Positions 42,513-50,528 of a DNA stretch of 64,000 nucleotides are shown piece after piece. Positions within the stretch are counted from its first letter, which is position 1; each line of letters opens with the position of its first letter. A program made the translations under genes and the position numbers. This DNA is from an uncultured Paracoccaceae bacterium (lineage in GTDB: Bacteria > Pseudomonadota > Alphaproteobacteria > Rhodobacterales > Rhodobacteraceae), in NCBI GenBank assembly GCA_947499635.1, contig CANMPD010000011.1:1-64000 (forward strand), read 5' to 3'. The notes beneath the pieces are model-generated. The model was not told where the DNA came from and ran no database searches. It saw only the letters and a list, made by a program, of their open reading frames with translations.

Positions 42513-44050
42513 TCAAACTCTACTGATCAGATCGGGATCGAGGAGGATGGAGACGCCCTGTTCTTCTGCCTGCTTCCGACCATAAGCTTTGAGGTCGCTC
42601 TCCCGCGTCCCGACATCCAGTGCATCGAAACTCACAGAGCGAAATGTCAAAGGCTGATCCGGGCGACGTTTAAGCGTCACAAGAACGCTGTAAGTGATCT
42701 CAGCACCGCCGAGCGTGCAGGCGTTGAAATAGACGCCGGTTAGTTCGTCGCCTAATGCCTCGTCTTGGACATCGAACTCCATGTACCCTCGGGGTTCTGC
42801 TTCGAGCATGAGGCCAACAGCCAGTTGGGCATCAAGATTTTCCCTTGCCTCAGAAATGCTGAAGCCTTCCTTGGCGATGGTGCCTGCCTGACGCACCAAA
42901 CGTTGCCATCCCTCAAGAAAGTCCCGGAGCCGCGGTAAATCTTCAATATCCGGGCCGCTAAGTTCATCGGAGACAGGGAAATTGGCTGTTTCGCCGGATA
43001 CTAAGGTTATGGATAGTTGGCCCCGACCGTCTGCGAGGTGGGAAAGTCCACGTAGCAGCGTACACCACCGATCGAGCGGGCGCAGCGCATCGCCGAAGAC
43101 ATGCGCAGTTTCAAATTGAAGCCCGTCCTTTTCGATGACAATAGCGAAGTCCTGATGTTTCAGAAGAGCAATTGGGCCGCCGAGATCCGGTGGAGCAACA
43201 TGCGCCTCAACCTCAAACACCGCCGCCTCGTCCAACACATCTGGGCCTTTCATTGAGACACGCCAAACGCCTGCTGATGGTGGCGTCATCTTAATTTGTT
43301 CGAGTTCGTCAAAAAGTTGTCCGTTGTAGGGGATCGGAATCCCAAAACGCGCGTCGAACACACTGAGGCCTGATGCGTTGATCGGCTCCAAGCCCAACCA
43401 GATGCGCGCCAGCTGACCCTCTTTATCAACTTTAAGGTATATTGACCAACAAGCTCTGCGTCCTCATAGCCCAGCTCTCGCAGCTGCCGCTGTTTCTCAG
43501 CGACATATGCGGTCGGGTCGTCGCCAACGGCTTTTTGGAGGGCGTCGCGCAACCCCTCCGCTGTAAGCTGAAACTCATGCCCGTTGGACTGATAATCAAA
43601 GGTCATACTCTTTGATGCTAGATCATAGTCACCCCTGGCTTCGGCTTGACGCAAGCGCCGCAAGACGCGCGCCAGGTTCTCGTCGAAAATAGAAATGACG
43701 TAGCCGCGTTTTGGCTCGCCGTCCGTGTGCAATCTGAACACCACCAGCAATGAAGGTCCCGGAAGCTTGGCAAATGGCTCAAACGTCGAGAGCTTCGCCT
43801 TGACCGTGCGCCCCTTCTTCTGAGCCGTAGATTTCAGCTGAACGTAACAAGACCATTCGGTCCGCTGATCGAGCGGCCTGCCAATATCTGAGGTCTCTCC
43901 CGCCTCCTGAACGAAAAAGTCCCAGCCCTTTTGATCTCGCTCACTGGAGTTGACGATCAGTCGAGCGGATGTTGCGAGTGCCGCAAACATGCTTTCTCCA
44001 ACAGCCCCCAACTCATCTGAGGTCAACTTCTGTCGCTTAGATTTTGGCAA
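42513..44050 (-). pseudogene. Frameshifted DUF4365-like nuclease-domain protein
   Basis: Two overlapping frames make one protein of about 510 residues. The N-terminal frame (44050 to about 43440) starts SKRQKLTSDELGAVGESMFA and has DQKGWDFFVQEAG and CYVQLKSTAQKKG, the D...QxK pattern of a PD-(D/E)XK fold as in DUF4365 proteins of defence loci. The second frame (to 42513) continues smoothly if one base is added near 43440: VGQY, then LKVDKEGQLARIWLGLEPIN and PIPYNGQLFDELEQIKM. The DNA between 43286 and 43397 is open in both frames. Either the gene is inactive or the sequence lacks a base here. First cargo gene after the tns operon. Confidence 0.65.
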
Positions 44051-44272
44051 TTGGTCTCATCTCATTTCTTAATCTTTTTCGCGGTAATCAGGACGATCAG
44101 AAATGCTCATCGCCAGAACCTGACATTAACTATGTGATGTTGACAAATACACCCCAAAGGCGAACACTTAAACCAATAAATTGAACCGCATTTCAAAGCA
44201 AAGTCTCCTAATGAACGTTCATGGGGCAGAGCATTAGGACAGGAATGCGGGCGCACATTAGGTATAGTTTAT

Positions 44273-44914
44273 TTGGACAAACCATCTGATCGTCAAAGCG
44301 CCGTTAGACTGTTGGCATGTATTGTCGCTGGCGGTAGAGAGCCTGAACCAGGGAAGTGGGATCAAGACGTCGTTTCAATACTAGATGGGCAAGCCCGGCT
44401 ACAGGCGCTGGATTTCTGGATGCGGTACCCAGATTACCTAGCGAATGAGTTATTGAATGCCTATGAAGAAACCGGTTTGAAAGAGACTTTTGACACAGCA
44501 AAGCGTATTTTCGACGATTGAGAGCCTGATCTCCGCCACCTACCAATGATCCGCTATCATTTTGGTGCATTTGAACCGCTAGATAATGCTTTGGCCATCC
44601 TTAGGGCCGCAGATTTGATCCGAATTAAACGGACCGGACAACCCGGCCACATCCAACGTCACTTGTATCTTCTTACGCAACAAGGGCTGGAAGCAATGGA
44701 AGCGCTCGCTCAAGCCGCAACAGAATTGGCCTGGTATAAGGATCGGGCAGAATTGGTTGCCGAAATCGCAGGTGAACAAGGCGGTACAGCACTCAAGGAC
44801 CGTCAGTACCTTCAGAAAGAATACGCTGACACTGATCTGTCTCAGCCCATTCGATCAATATCGGAGCGGGTTATGAAGCGAATTACAGCGCTGGAAAGCG
44901 AGAATATGACATGA
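44273..44914 (+). pseudogene. Winged-helix middle component of an ABC-three-component-like system, split by a TGA
   Basis: An 82-codon frame (from a TTG at 44273) and a 122-codon frame (ATG at 44546) are in the same phase and separated only by a TGA at 44519-44521. Read through, the protein is 213 residues: KRIFDD, stop, EPDLRHLPMIRYHFGAFEPL, then DNALAILRAADLIRIKRTG and HIQRHLYLLTQQGLEAM, a winged-helix-like segment. The second half has its own ATG and might still be made. It overlaps the ATPase gene by 4 bp. Small winged-helix proteins before an SMC-like ATPase are the middle components of ABC-3C systems. Whether the TGA kills the system is unknown. Confidence 0.6.
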
Positions 44915-46839
44915 GTAAGAATTGGCTCGAAACGATCGCTGACAAAGCCAAACTATCACCTGAAGAAGCGGAAAGGCGGCTTCGCGGAAGAGGCGTCGCC
45001 GCAGACAGAGCTGTACGCCCAGCTCGAGCTTTCACTATCGAGCAGATTGCTTTCTCTGGCGAAAAGAAGGGCAAGACGAGCGGCGCGATTGATTTCCTGT
45101 GGACTGGGCTTGGGCCCGGTGTTTGGGCTGTGACGAGCGAAATTAATCTGCGCGGAAAGTCGACTGTTTTGGAGGTGGTATTGTGGTGCCTTCGCGGTTC
45201 TATGAAAAACCTTCAAGACGATGTTCGCGGTTGGCTTAAGCATATATCGCTGCAATTCTCAGTTGATGACGAACGGTATCGGATAGCTTTCAATCTAATC
45301 GATGGAGAGCCAAACGGACTCCTCGAGCGTCGTGCTCCTGACGACACGTTTCATGCTCTCGAGAGTTTCACCTCTGATGAGGGCTTTGCGCTCGTTATGG
45401 CTCGTTTCATGATGGATGCGCTTGACCTAGATGTTTTGCCTGCCCTTCAGGGAAACGAGAGTGAAAAAGGCGTGGTTGAGCACGGATGGCTTGCGCAATC
45501 GAACGTGTTCTATCTCGGAGGCGAACACAAATACCTATTTGCGGATACGCAGATGGGCGGCCTTCCTGCACGTCTGCTGCAAATGTATGTTGGATTCCCC
45601 TGGGCCAGTACCAAGATCTTCGTTACGACGGCGAAGAAAGAGCTGGAGCAGAAACGTCAAAATTCAGATAGGGCTCGGCGGAATTCTGAAACAGACGCTG
45701 AAACCGCCAGAACGCGCTTGAAAGCCGAGATCAAGGTGGCTCGAAAACGTATTGCTGAATTGCCGAATGAGACTACCACTGGTGAACAGTTAGCCAAAGC
45801 CGGAGAAGCAGTTGCGGCGGCAACGCGAAAGCTATCTGAACTGCAAGCCCGCGCATCAAAGGCACAGGCTGACGCGAGTCAGGTGAATGAGACAAAGCTG
45901 CGTGATGAACGTAAAGTTCGCGATCTACGCGAAACAATTGTCGCCACCCAATTCTTCAATGGCTTAAACCCAGAGTGCTGCCCAAGGTGCGAGACTAAAG
46001 TAGCTACGGCTCGGATCAAAGCCGAAACTGCAGACTTCGCGTGTTCTCTTTGCTCAGAAACGATCCCAGAAGAGAGTTTCGAAGACGTGAATAAGAAACT
46101 CGAAGAAGCTGAGAGCTGCGCGCTCGCTTCAAAGGCGGCTTCGGAACGTGCCACAGCGGACAGCAAAGCAGCTACAGAAGCGGGCAAAGCGGCGTCAACC
46201 GCACTAGCCAAAGCGCAGTCAGAACTGGATGAGTTATTGAAAGGGGCAGACTTTGCTAAAAAGCGAAATGCGGAACTTGAACTAGCCCAATTAGAAGGGG
46301 CTCTGAAAGAACGAAACAAGCCCGCTCCAAAAAGCGACGTCGACCCTGATGAGGACCTAATTTCAATTGCAGCCAAGGAAACGGAAAAGGCTTACAATGC
46401 AGGGCGGACGGGTATTCTCAAAGCCCTGAACGATGAGATCCTGCCGCTAGGCCAACAGTTAGGTATCGAGGCGCTGGAATCGGTAAATCTCAACAGCAAT
46501 GCGTCAATGTCGCTTAAGAAGGGTGGAGCAGATACTAGCTTCTCCAAAGTGACAGCTGGGGAAAGGTTGAGGCTCCGTTTGGCAACCGCAATCGCACTCT
46601 TGAGGGTGGGACCACGGCTGGGTATCGGCCGCCATCCAGGACTTTTGATTATTGATTCTCCAGGTAAGGAAGAGGTGGCTAAGGTCAATCTCGAAGCACT
46701 ACTCGCAGAATTACGAAAGATAACCGACGAAATGGAAGGTTTGCAGGTAATCGTGGCCGGTACTAACGTGGACGAAATCGTCGGAGTGCTAGGGGAAGAC
46801 AACTGCCGCATCGCGCGCGGTGAAAACTATGTTTGGTAG
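44911..46839 (+). CDS. SMC/Rad50-like ATPase of a putative defence operon
   Basis: 642 residues. A P-loop-like SEINLRGKSTVLEVVL stands at about 76-91 (not the classic GxxGxGKS), then a globular part to about 240, a long coiled coil to about 480 broken by a zinc-hook-like segment NPECCPRCETKV and FACSLCSETI, the ABC signature region VTAGERLRLRLATAIALL and Walker B LLIIDSPGKEE. This is the layout of the compact SMC-like ATPases in ABC-three-component and Lamassu-type defence systems, which sense foreign DNA and unleash an effector. Its start overlaps the middle-component gene by 4 bp and the nuclease-domain gene follows after 9 bp. Confidence 0.8.
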   Translation: MSKNWLETIADKAKLSPEEAERRLRGRGVAADRAVRPARAFTIEQIAFSGEKKGKTSGAIDFLWTGLGPGVWAVTSEINLRGKSTVLEVVLWCLRGSMKNLQDDVRGWLKHISLQFSVDDERYRIAFNLIDGEPNGLLERRAPDDTFHALESFTSDEGFALVMARFMMDALDLDVLPALQGNESEKGVVEHGWLAQSNVFYLGGEHKYLFADTQMGGLPARLLQMYVGFPWASTKIFVTTAKKELEQKRQNSDRARRNSETDAETARTRLKAEIKVARKRIAELPNETTTGEQLAKAGEAVAAATRKLSELQARASKAQADASQVNETKLRDERKVRDLRETIVATQFFNGLNPECCPRCETKVATARIKAETADFACSLCSETIPEESFEDVNKKLEEAESCALASKAASERATADSKAATEAGKAASTALAKAQSELDELLKGADFAKKRNAELELAQLEGALKERNKPAPKSDVDPDEDLISIAAKETEKAYNAGRTGILKALNDEILPLGQQLGIEALESVNLNSNASMSLKKGGADTSFSKVTAGERLRLRLATAIALLRVGPRLGIGRHPGLLIIDSPGKEEVAKVNLEALLAELRKITDEMEGLQVIVAGTNVDEIVGVLGEDNCRIARGENYVW

Positions 46840-46848
46840 CGCTAGAAA

Positions 46849-48774
46849 ATGGCAGAATGCATGAGCGTTAACGCTATACTCGCGGCGAACGTTGCGAACG
46901 GTACCATCCCTACTCTTGAAGAACTCGGGGGGCTCGATTCGCTCCTCGAGGAACAGGATGCGATCGTATCTGGTCCGTTTCTGGATGTAATTGTAGAAAC
47001 GATCGTGGGTGAGCCAGTTCAAGTTCAAACCCTGTTGCTTGGGCTTGTTGCAGAAGGGTTTCTCAAAGCCGATCAGCCTGCAGTCTTCCGTGACGCTGCG
47101 AATACGCTTTTGGCCAATGCAACGTTAAGAAACATTGCGCGTCTAAATCTTGTCGAGGCCTTCGAACAGCGTGTCAAAGCACGGCGACCCGGAAAAGACG
47201 CGCTAACAGCCGCGTACGCGCTCGAAGCATTGTTTCGCTATGGGCTCGAGAACCATCGGACGAAACTCCGAATTCTACTTTTGTTCGATGATCTGAATGG
47301 TGACGAAGACGGCCTATTCGCACAACATGCAGCCAGACTTGTCGGGGTCGCTTATCACCATTGGGGTGAGGGCGAACTTAGGAACATTTTAGTTCGACTT
47401 CAGGCAAACGACGAAGCAGCTGACGAGGCAGCGTACGAACTGGCGATGGTTGCCTTTGCAAACGCCTTGGACGCCAAGGAAATGGTTGAGATTGAGACAG
47501 GAATGAATGATGCGCGCGCTCTGTTCATGAGTGTATTGAACCGAGATGCAAACCGGCTTGATGCTTTGATGCACGTTGGCCTGATCGACATCGTCGAATC
47601 TTTCTCCGCTGGGAACGATGTTAAGTTTTCGGAACGTATCGATAACCTAAGGCGTCTATTCGCAGAACAGCGCGACCAAATGGCGATAGCGCAAACACCA
47701 GATTGGCTTACACCTCGTGTTGATCGAGAGGTCGAGTGGTGGTCCTTGCTTCGCATGCTCAAGTCAATTGACAATAGTATCAACCGCGAAAGTTGGAGAG
47801 ACGCAGGTAAGGTGCTGGAGCAGGTCCTCGCCATCTACGACGCGGAGCAAACGGTGTCGATTGGTGGTGCCCTTAATGCACTTTTTGCGCCACGAATTGA
47901 GGCTGCCTTCGTGCGTCGAAAAGGACTTGCTGCGCACCTCTGTGATTTTCTCGATGATGAGGAATGGTGCCCTGCGGAGCGACCAGCTGCGGAAATTTTG
48001 CGTAATCGTATCTCGCAAATAGCCCAGGATGGCTATTCGTCGCGAGAGGTAGTGGAGGACGGTGCCTTTCCTGAGCTCAGCGCCTTCCTCCAAGACCCCA
48101 GCTTTCTGAGCCAGGTTCCTTCGGAAATTGCTACAAAGCTGGAAGTTGAGCTTGTAGAAAAGAGAAACAGTACACGACTGAAAATGCGGCGCGACGTCCA
48201 AAACATTTTTAGCAAAGTGTCCGATCGCCTGGCTAATGCTTCAGACTATCGGGGGGATATCAGAGGATCATTTGACCAACTGATCCAACAGATCGTTACC
48301 TTCTGTGAAGTTCGGCAGAATTCTGACCTCTCTCAGTTAGGGGATCGCGTCGCGTATTTGAGGAACCCAAATGCCGTTGAGAGTGATCTCCAAAGGGACC
48401 TTAGGGATTATTTGAGCGGCAATTTGGCGGCTGCAGATACCATGACAGAGATACCTGGAATAGCCGCCGGTCGTTCGGATCTCTACGTAAATTTTGGCGG
48501 TTTGAAGTTTGTTATCGAACTCAAAAAGCACCACGGAATTGTTGATGATGACGTCGCGCGAAGCTCTCGTGCGCAAGCGGTCGCATATCAAGCAACAGGT
48601 CCTAAACTTGGAATGCTCGGGATTTTGGAACTGGTCGATCGTTCCGGGCCGCCGCCAAGTTTAAATGAGTGCATATGGACTGACTCGTACATTCCAGAAG
48701 GCAGTCACCTCCTACGCAATCTCGTAGTTTTTAGGGTTCCAGGAATGCTAAAAACGCCATCTACAATGAAATGA
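46849..48774 (+). CDS. Putative effector with C-terminal PD-(D/E)XK nuclease domain
   Basis: 641 residues (a second ATG at 46861 is possible). The first 480 residues are helical and without a family that I recognise. The last 150 contain AVESDLQRDLRDYLSGNL, IAAGRSDLYVNFG and KFVIELKKHHG: the E, D and ExK residues of a PD-(D/E)XK nuclease. It is the last gene of the operon starting at 44273. By comparison with ABC-three-component systems the nuclease should be the effector that degrades DNA when the ATPase is triggered; this is inference. Confidence 0.7.
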   Translation: MAECMSVNAILAANVANGTIPTLEELGGLDSLLEEQDAIVSGPFLDVIVETIVGEPVQVQTLLLGLVAEGFLKADQPAVFRDAANTLLANATLRNIARLNLVEAFEQRVKARRPGKDALTAAYALEALFRYGLENHRTKLRILLLFDDLNGDEDGLFAQHAARLVGVAYHHWGEGELRNILVRLQANDEAADEAAYELAMVAFANALDAKEMVEIETGMNDARALFMSVLNRDANRLDALMHVGLIDIVESFSAGNDVKFSERIDNLRRLFAEQRDQMAIAQTPDWLTPRVDREVEWWSLLRMLKSIDNSINRESWRDAGKVLEQVLAIYDAEQTVSIGGALNALFAPRIEAAFVRRKGLAAHLCDFLDDEEWCPAERPAAEILRNRISQIAQDGYSSREVVEDGAFPELSAFLQDPSFLSQVPSEIATKLEVELVEKRNSTRLKMRRDVQNIFSKVSDRLANASDYRGDIRGSFDQLIQQIVTFCEVRQNSDLSQLGDRVAYLRNPNAVESDLQRDLRDYLSGNLAAADTMTEIPGIAAGRSDLYVNFGGLKFVIELKKHHGIVDDDVARSSRAQAVAYQATGPKLGMLGILELVDRSGPPPSLNECIWTDSYIPEGSHLLRNLVVFRVPGMLKTPSTMK

Positions 48775-48819
48775 TTGTGAAGTGTTGCACGAAATGCCTT
48801 AGTGCTAACGATAGCTTCG

Positions 48820-49380
48820 CTAGTCTGCCCCATGTTCAACATCCCCCCAGTGCTTGTTTGGTGGCAATTTCGTTGCCCGCCGCGCGATATCGACAAAGGT
48901 GACTGGCATGAAGTTCCACACATCAACGCCAACATTCACGGAATTGCGCGACCCGCGCCAGTTGTCGTGAACGTGACCGAAGAACTGCAGTGCGCCTCGA
49001 CGGGCGTGGTTCCAAGTAATCATTGGGTAGTGGCTAAGTGTGTTGAGTTGGTTTTGCGGCCCGTCTCGAAGCTCTGCGAAATGGGAAACTGAATCCCAGG
49101 GTAGCTCCAGTGTTGGCTTGTGATCGTGGTTGCCAATAACCAGATGACGTTCTGCACCCGGCAACTGGTTGAAAATGTGCTCTACGTAAACGCTGTCCTT
49201 AGCCTTGGTGCCAAAGGCAAAGTCACCCAGAATCCAAAGCTGGTCTTCCGGGCCAACCACCTTCCACATATTTTCCAACATCGCAGCATCCATCTGTGAT
49301 GCCGACACGAAGGGGCGGTTACAAAATCGCAAGATATTTTCATGGCCGAAATGCGTGTCGGCTGTATACCAGATTGTCAT
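48820..49380 (-). CDS. Metallophosphoesterase, element 2 cargo
   Basis: 186 residues with the full motif set DTHFGH, GDFAFG, IGNHDHK, SHYPMITW and GHVHDNW. It is clearly homologous to the protein at 28436-28957 in element 1 and both end with a RNSVNVGVD(V/Q)W segment followed by a basic tail. It lies on the minus strand, convergent with the nuclease-domain gene, close to the right end of element 2. The substrate is unknown. Confidence 0.83.
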   Translation of the reverse strand: MTIWYTADTHFGHENILRFCNRPFVSASQMDAAMLENMWKVVGPEDQLWILGDFAFGTKAKDSVYVEHIFNQLPGAERHLVIGNHDHKPTLELPWDSVSHFAELRDGPQNQLNTLSHYPMITWNHARRGALQFFGHVHDNWRGSRNSVNVGVDVWNFMPVTFVDIARRATKLPPNKHWGDVEHGAD

Positions 49381-49396
49381 TGAGCATTCTTTCGGT

Positions 49397-49823
49397 TCAG
49401 TTAGCCGCCAGGGCCCGAAATTCCTCCGGAATGTAGTCGAGCGCCAATAATTTCAGAAAAAGCAGATTCAGAGGCAATTGCGTCTCCACCCACTGCATTT
49501 TTTCAGCGTCAATACTTAGATTAAAGCCACCAGACTTGTTGAGAGAAATGCAAATTTCTCGCCCGTTTTGAAAATCCCAAAGCAACTCGCAAAATGGAAC
49601 TTTTCCATTGTTAGGATGCGTTGAAAACGCTTGAACACTGAGCCAAGATTGTTGGCAATACATCCGCAAAGACAGCCCATAGCTGTTGTTGCTCCTGTGT
49701 TTTCAATGTTTGAAAATTAGAAATGGACCGCGATGCCGCCGACTTTAACGCCAGTACAGGTGCAAGCTTTGATAGGATAGCTTCCTTGGTGCGTGAGACA
49801 TCGCCTGATTTCGCACTTACCAT
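49397..49823 (-). pseudogene. Small protein of unknown function, apparently frameshifted
   Basis: A 70-codon frame (49823 to 49611; SGDVSRTKEAILSKLAPVLA) and a 90-codon frame (49669 to 49397; VPFCELLWDFQNGREICISL, NKSGGFNLSIDAEKMQWVET) overlap by 59 bp. The second has no good start of its own and continues the first if one base is removed or two added near 49640. I do not recognise it. It stands directly upstream of the metallophosphoesterase gene on the same strand, 17 bp apart. Confidence 0.45.
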
Positions 49824-49932
49824 CTCACCACCCCACCAGTGACCAGTCGATGGCGACTGAACCTAGAGATATTTGCGAAACAACCAAAGCGCAAAACAAG
49901 TCTGCATGGTTTGTATGTATACTTGGCATCAC

Positions 49933-49975
49933 TACCCACCTTATATGTATAATCTGGTTTTTAGATAATCTGAAA
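49933..49975 (+). promoter_or_regulatory. 43-bp promoter/operator-like element, copy B
   Basis: Matches 8643-8685 at 39 of 43 positions. It contains TATAAT as a -10-like hexamer and two perfect ATAATCTG octamers at 49949-49956 and 49965-49972. It lies about 45 bp upstream of the Xre-type gene and probably drives it, with the octamers as possible autoregulatory sites. Confidence 0.5.
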
Positions 49976-50018
49976 ATGAGATTACTGGAAGTGTCCGAAG
50001 CATCTTACGGGCACTCAA

Positions 50019-50276
50019 TTGACCAAAACACTTCACACCAATGGACATTTGGCGCTCATCGAAGCGCTCATTTCTGCCCGTAAGTCACAAAAGCTCTCTC
50101 AGGCGGTCTTGGCAGAACGGTTGAAGTGTCATCAATCGTTCGTCGCGCGGATCGAGTCAGGTCAGCGGCGTATTGATGTACCCGAATTGGTGATCATTGC
50201 GCGGGCGCTCGATGTTCCAGCGGAACACTTCTTCGATGCAGTCATTAAAGCTGTACCGCCTGGCGAGCGAATTTAA
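50019..50276 (+). CDS. Xre-family HTH regulator
   Basis: 85 residues from a TTG; the start signal is weak. A standard five-helix Xre/Cro domain: ALISARKSQKLSQAVLAERL, then KCHQSFVARIESGQRRIDVP and ELVIIARALDVPAEHFF. It is the last gene before the right end of element 2 and probably regulates cargo or itself through the octamers upstream. Confidence 0.8.
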   Translation: MTKTLHTNGHLALIEALISARKSQKLSQAVLAERLKCHQSFVARIESGQRRIDVPELVIIARALDVPAEHFFDAVIKAVPPGERI

Positions 50277-50430
50277 GACTCTGATTTCGTTGACCAATCA
50301 CGAATACCACAAGGGGTTTGTACAGCTTTGAGTGTGACCAAAGCATAACTATTCGCGCTCAAAAACTCCCTCAAACCCCGTACTCAACATAGCGACGACT
50401 TTACCCCGAAAACATCGGTGTTAAGCCGCC

Positions 50431-50501
50431 TAATGTACAACCTATGTGTAGATAATGGACCCGAGTTAGAACGAAATGGGCAAACTATGGGTCACTTCAC
50501 A
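50431..50501. mobile_element. Right end of element 2 (RE2)
   Basis: Read inward from 50501 on the minus strand: TGTGAAG, then TGACCCATAGTTTGCCCATT (50494 to 50475), then the block with TACACATAG (50462 to 50431) that is shared with the left end. The terminal ACA is at 50499-50501 and CCAAT follows. Confidence 0.88.
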
Positions 50502-50528
50502 CCAATTCACAAAATGCGCCAATTTACA
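50502..50528. other. Attachment region between the stacked elements and nrdJ
   Basis: Order: CCAAT (right duplication of element 2), TCACA (last five bases of element 1), AAATG (right duplication of element 1), then CGCCAATTTACA up to the nrdJ stop codon at 50529-50531. This stretch records the order of insertion: solitary end first, then element 1, then element 2. Confidence 0.88.

Larger units (their letters stand above)
29098..50501. mobile_element. Tn7-like element 2 (inner), 21.4 kb
   Basis: The termini read inward TGTAAAATGACCCATAGTTT (left) and TGTGAAGTGACCCATAGTTT (right, minus strand), agreeing at 26 of the first 28 positions. Further in, a second inverted block of 32 bp agrees at 25 positions: 29181-29212 on the plus strand and 50431-50462 on the minus strand, with a common TACACATAG core. 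The element is flanked by CCAAT. It contains its own Ner-tnsA-tnsB-tnsC-tniQ operon on the minus strand and about 14 kb of cargo, and lies in the same orientation as element 1. Confidence 0.95.
11001..50511. mobile_element. Tn7-like element 1 (outer), interrupted by element 2
   Basis: The left terminus TGTGGAT-TGACCCATAG is at 11001. The right terminus is split by element 2: the sequence to 29097 ends CTATGGGCCAAT and continues at 50507 with TCACA, which read inward restores TGTGAAT-TGGCCCATAG ending at 50511. Both termini have the 7-bp spacing between TGT and the transposase site, and the element is flanked by AAATG on both sides. Own sequence is about 18.1 kb (11001-29097 plus 50507-50511). 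It encodes a Ner-like regulator, TnsA-, TnsB-, TnsC- and TniQ-type proteins and cargo. The right end faces nrdJ. Confidence 0.9.

Noticed and set aside
11001-50511. CRISPR-associated transposon.
   Set aside because: No cas gene and no CRISPR-like array of spaced repeats is present; the TniQ proteins are of the large TnsD size class.
50526-50528. ACA right before the nrdJ stop as the right terminus of the inner element.
   Set aside because: The spacing to the first transposase site would be 34 bp instead of 7, and no matching duplication is found; the terminus at 50501 has both.
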